Shown here: in pieces, positions 4,707 through 5,900 of the stretch
Layout of the letters: each line of letters begins with the position of its first letter
Numbering within the stretch: position 1 is the stretch's first letter
Source of the DNA: Candidatus Saccharimonadota bacterium
GTDB lineage: Bacteria > Patescibacteriota > Saccharimonadia > Saccharimonadales > Saccharimonadaceae
Direction of reading: 5' to 3'
Assembly (NCBI GenBank): GCA_905373345.1
Contig: CAJPSU010000045.1
Span: forward strand, 1 to 5,900
DNA: 5,900 nucleotides
Program-made: the position numbers and the translations under genes
The notes under the pieces: model-generated
Databases searched by the model: none
What the model saw: the letters and a program-made list of their open reading frames with translations, nothing else
What the model was told of the DNA's origin: nothing

Positions 4707-5414
4707 ATGCCGCGAAACTTTGAGAGCAGCTTTAATTTCACTCCGAATCCGGAATGGATACCCGACGAACACGAGTCGGATAAAGAAGACGTTGATTTGC
4801 GCCACGAAAGCGAGGTATTTCTTGACCATGAGCGGATTGATAATCATAAAGATATTGATGATGAGTTGATGCAGTTGCGCGATCAACTGAGCGAAGATAC
4901 GGACGGAATTATGCATCTTGATATTCCGGCGTATCAATATGATTTTGCTGATAATCCATTTGTTGGCATGTCGCCAGATCGCATTAAGACATACGAGATT
5001 TCGCGCTATATTGATATTGTATTTCTACATAGATATATGTATCAAGATATAATTGTATGCGGTCTGCAGTCGCGGAAATTTGTGTCGGAACGCGGGAGGG
5101 CTGCATTTGTTAAGAAGATAAAAGAGGTAGGCGGATTGCCGTACACGATTGACCACAAAAAACCTTACGATATTGTCGGTATTCCCTTTATACCGTTTAT
5201 GACATTTCATAGCACTGATGCGTTGTTTCGCTTATACCACACAATTGGGCAGCGCGTGGCGGAGCGCCCGCATGTTCCACTTGATATATGGCTGATTTAC
5301 GATGCGCGGGCGTACCGCGAAGTTCCGTACCATGAAGACTTTCGTTCGGCGTATGTACTACGCGACGGATATAGCCGGCGCGCGTCGCTACTGGGAATTG
5401 CGCAAATAAATTAG
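4707..5414 (+). CDS. Hypothetical protein in the rpsB-tsf-frr cluster, 235 aa
   Basis: I do not recognise the family. Residues 1-70 are very acidic and hydrophilic (many Asp, Glu and His) and probably unstructured. Residues 75-235 look like a compact alpha/beta domain rich in Tyr, Ile and Phe, with strands such as QDIIVCGL (113-120), YDIVGIPFIPFMTF (154-167) and LDIWLIYDARAY (192-203). There is no signal peptide, clear transmembrane helix, nucleotide-binding loop or metal motif. It is not UMP kinase, although pyrH commonly occupies this slot: no GG..h.PG or amino-acid-kinase blocks are present. The ATG follows an extended -10 by only seven bases. The AGAGG at 4701-4705 is too close (1 nt) to act as a normal Shine-Dalgarno, so a leaderless start is likely. 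The next ATG-type codons lie well inside the acidic region. Position beside tsf and frr suggests, without proving, a role linked to translation or growth. Confidence 0.8.
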   Translation: MPRNFESSFNFTPNPEWIPDEHESDKEDVDLRHESEVFLDHERIDNHKDIDDELMQLRDQLSEDTDGIMHLDIPAYQYDFADNPFVGMSPDRIKTYEISRYIDIVFLHRYMYQDIIVCGLQSRKFVSERGRAAFVKKIKEVGGLPYTIDHKKPYDIVGIPFIPFMTFHSTDALFRLYHTIGQRVAERPHVPLDIWLIYDARAYREVPYHEDFRSAYVLRDGYSRRASLLGIAQIN

Positions 5415-5421
5415 TATACTA
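5412..5421 (+). promoter_or_regulatory. Palindrome with possible -10 element just before frr
   Basis: TAGTATACTA is a perfect 10-bp palindrome that includes the stop codon of the 235-aa gene. TATACT (5415-5420) matches five of six -10 positions and would start transcription about 13 nt before the frr ATG. No convincing -35 or TG extension is present, so frr may simply be co-transcribed with the upstream gene. Confidence 0.25.
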
Positions 5422-5439
5422 GAAGGAAATGGAGGTAAC

Positions 5440-5900
5440 ATGTTTAGTACAGACGAATATGAATTAAAAATGACAAGCGCGCTAGAGCATTTTGAGGCGG
5501 AGCTTGCGAAGATTCGCACTGGCCGGGCGCACCCGAATATGCTTGATGGTGTCCGGGTAGAAGCGTATGGTACGCTGATGCCGCTCAATCAGGTGGCAAA
5601 CGTAACGGCGCCGGAAGCGCAATTACTGCAGATTACGCCGTTTGACCCGAGTAATATTCAGGCGATTGCGGCGGCGATCCGCACCGACCAAAGTTTAGGG
5701 TTTAATCCGAGCGATGACGGCCGTGTTGTGCGCGTGCCTGTGCCAGCGCTCACTGAAGAGCGGCGTAAGCAACTCGTGAAGCAGGCGGGCGAAAAGGTTG
5801 AGGAGGCGCGGATTGCTCTGCGCAATGTTCGCCAGGAAGGCCTAAAAGAGGCGAAGCGCATGAAAGAAGCAAAAGAATTGTCCGAAGACGACCTGAAGAC
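5440..5900 (+). CDS. frr: Ribosome recycling factor, 3' end cut by the window
   Basis: RRF splits the post-termination ribosome together with EF-G so that subunits can be reused. About 153 residues are visible of a protein usually near 185 aa; the reading frame is open to the window edge and the C-terminal helix is missing. Family landmarks are present in order: KIRTGRA (24-30), domain II with PLNQVANVTAPEAQLLQITPFD (48-69), LGFNPSDDGRVVRVPVPALT (86-105), then EERRKQLVK and RNVRQEG (106-134) of the three-helix bundle. The ATG at 5440 is supported by GGAGG at 5431-5435 with a 4-nt gap and by alignment of the N terminus with the family. It lies 25 bp after the 235-aa gene and is probably co-transcribed with it. 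Confidence 0.97.
   Translation, partial: MFSTDEYELKMTSALEHFEAELAKIRTGRAHPNMLDGVRVEAYGTLMPLNQVANVTAPEAQLLQITPFDPSNIQAIAAAIRTDQSLGFNPSDDGRVVRVPVPALTEERRKQLVKQAGEKVEEARIALRNVRQEGLKEAKRMKEAKELSEDDLK

Noticed and set aside
7..5900. UGA recoding (genetic code 25), as in some CPR lineages.
   Set aside because: No in-frame TGA occurs in any supported gene. All six visible stops are TAG or TAA, but six genes are too few to draw conclusions from the absence of TGA stops.

Overview
The window looks like a bacterial chromosome from the Candidate Phyla Radiation, most likely Candidatus Saccharibacteria (TM7). I base this on the compact S2 protein (231 aa), the short Thermus-length EF-Ts (198 aa), the overall look of these proteins, and the small neighbouring genes with no recognisable family. 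This placement comes from recall, not from a search. TGA does not occur inside any of the supported genes, so nothing suggests the UGA recoding seen in Gracilibacteria and Absconditabacteria.

Left part (1-3228), accessory. A 455-aa protein carries a His...Cys pair in the sequence setting of a caspase-like (clan CD) cysteine peptidase. The start of a 116-aa unknown protein sits at its stop codon, so the two form an operon. An AT-rich, hairpin-rich intergenic region follows (1727-2019) and ends in a strong promoter (consensus -35, 17-bp spacer, extended -10). That promoter drives a 338-aa Ser/Gly/Ala-rich, low-complexity protein with a degenerate internal repeat. A second gene-free stretch (3037-3228) holds inverted repeats, a 9-bp direct repeat and a small palindrome.

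Right part (3229-5900), translation apparatus. A strong extended -10 promoter and a short leader with a hairpin precede rpsB (ribosomal protein S2). Close behind it comes tsf (EF-Ts), whose Shine-Dalgarno overlaps the rpsB stop codon. A Rho-independent terminator ends this pair. Its U-tract runs directly into an extended -10 element placed so that the next gene, a 235-aa protein of unknown function, could be transcribed as a leaderless mRNA. frr (ribosome recycling factor) follows after 25 bp and runs off the right edge. In many bacteria the order is rpsB-tsf-pyrH-frr; here the pyrH position is taken by the unknown gene.

Codon use separates the halves. The peptidase-like gene uses ATA for 16 of 30 isoleucines and AGA/AGG for 11 of 29 arginines, while rpsB and tsf use neither. 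This fits a weakly expressed or horizontally acquired accessory module next to highly expressed core genes. The most interesting candidate for an undescribed system is the caspase-like protein with its overlapping small partner, and possibly the separately transcribed disordered protein next to them. That functional link is inference only.
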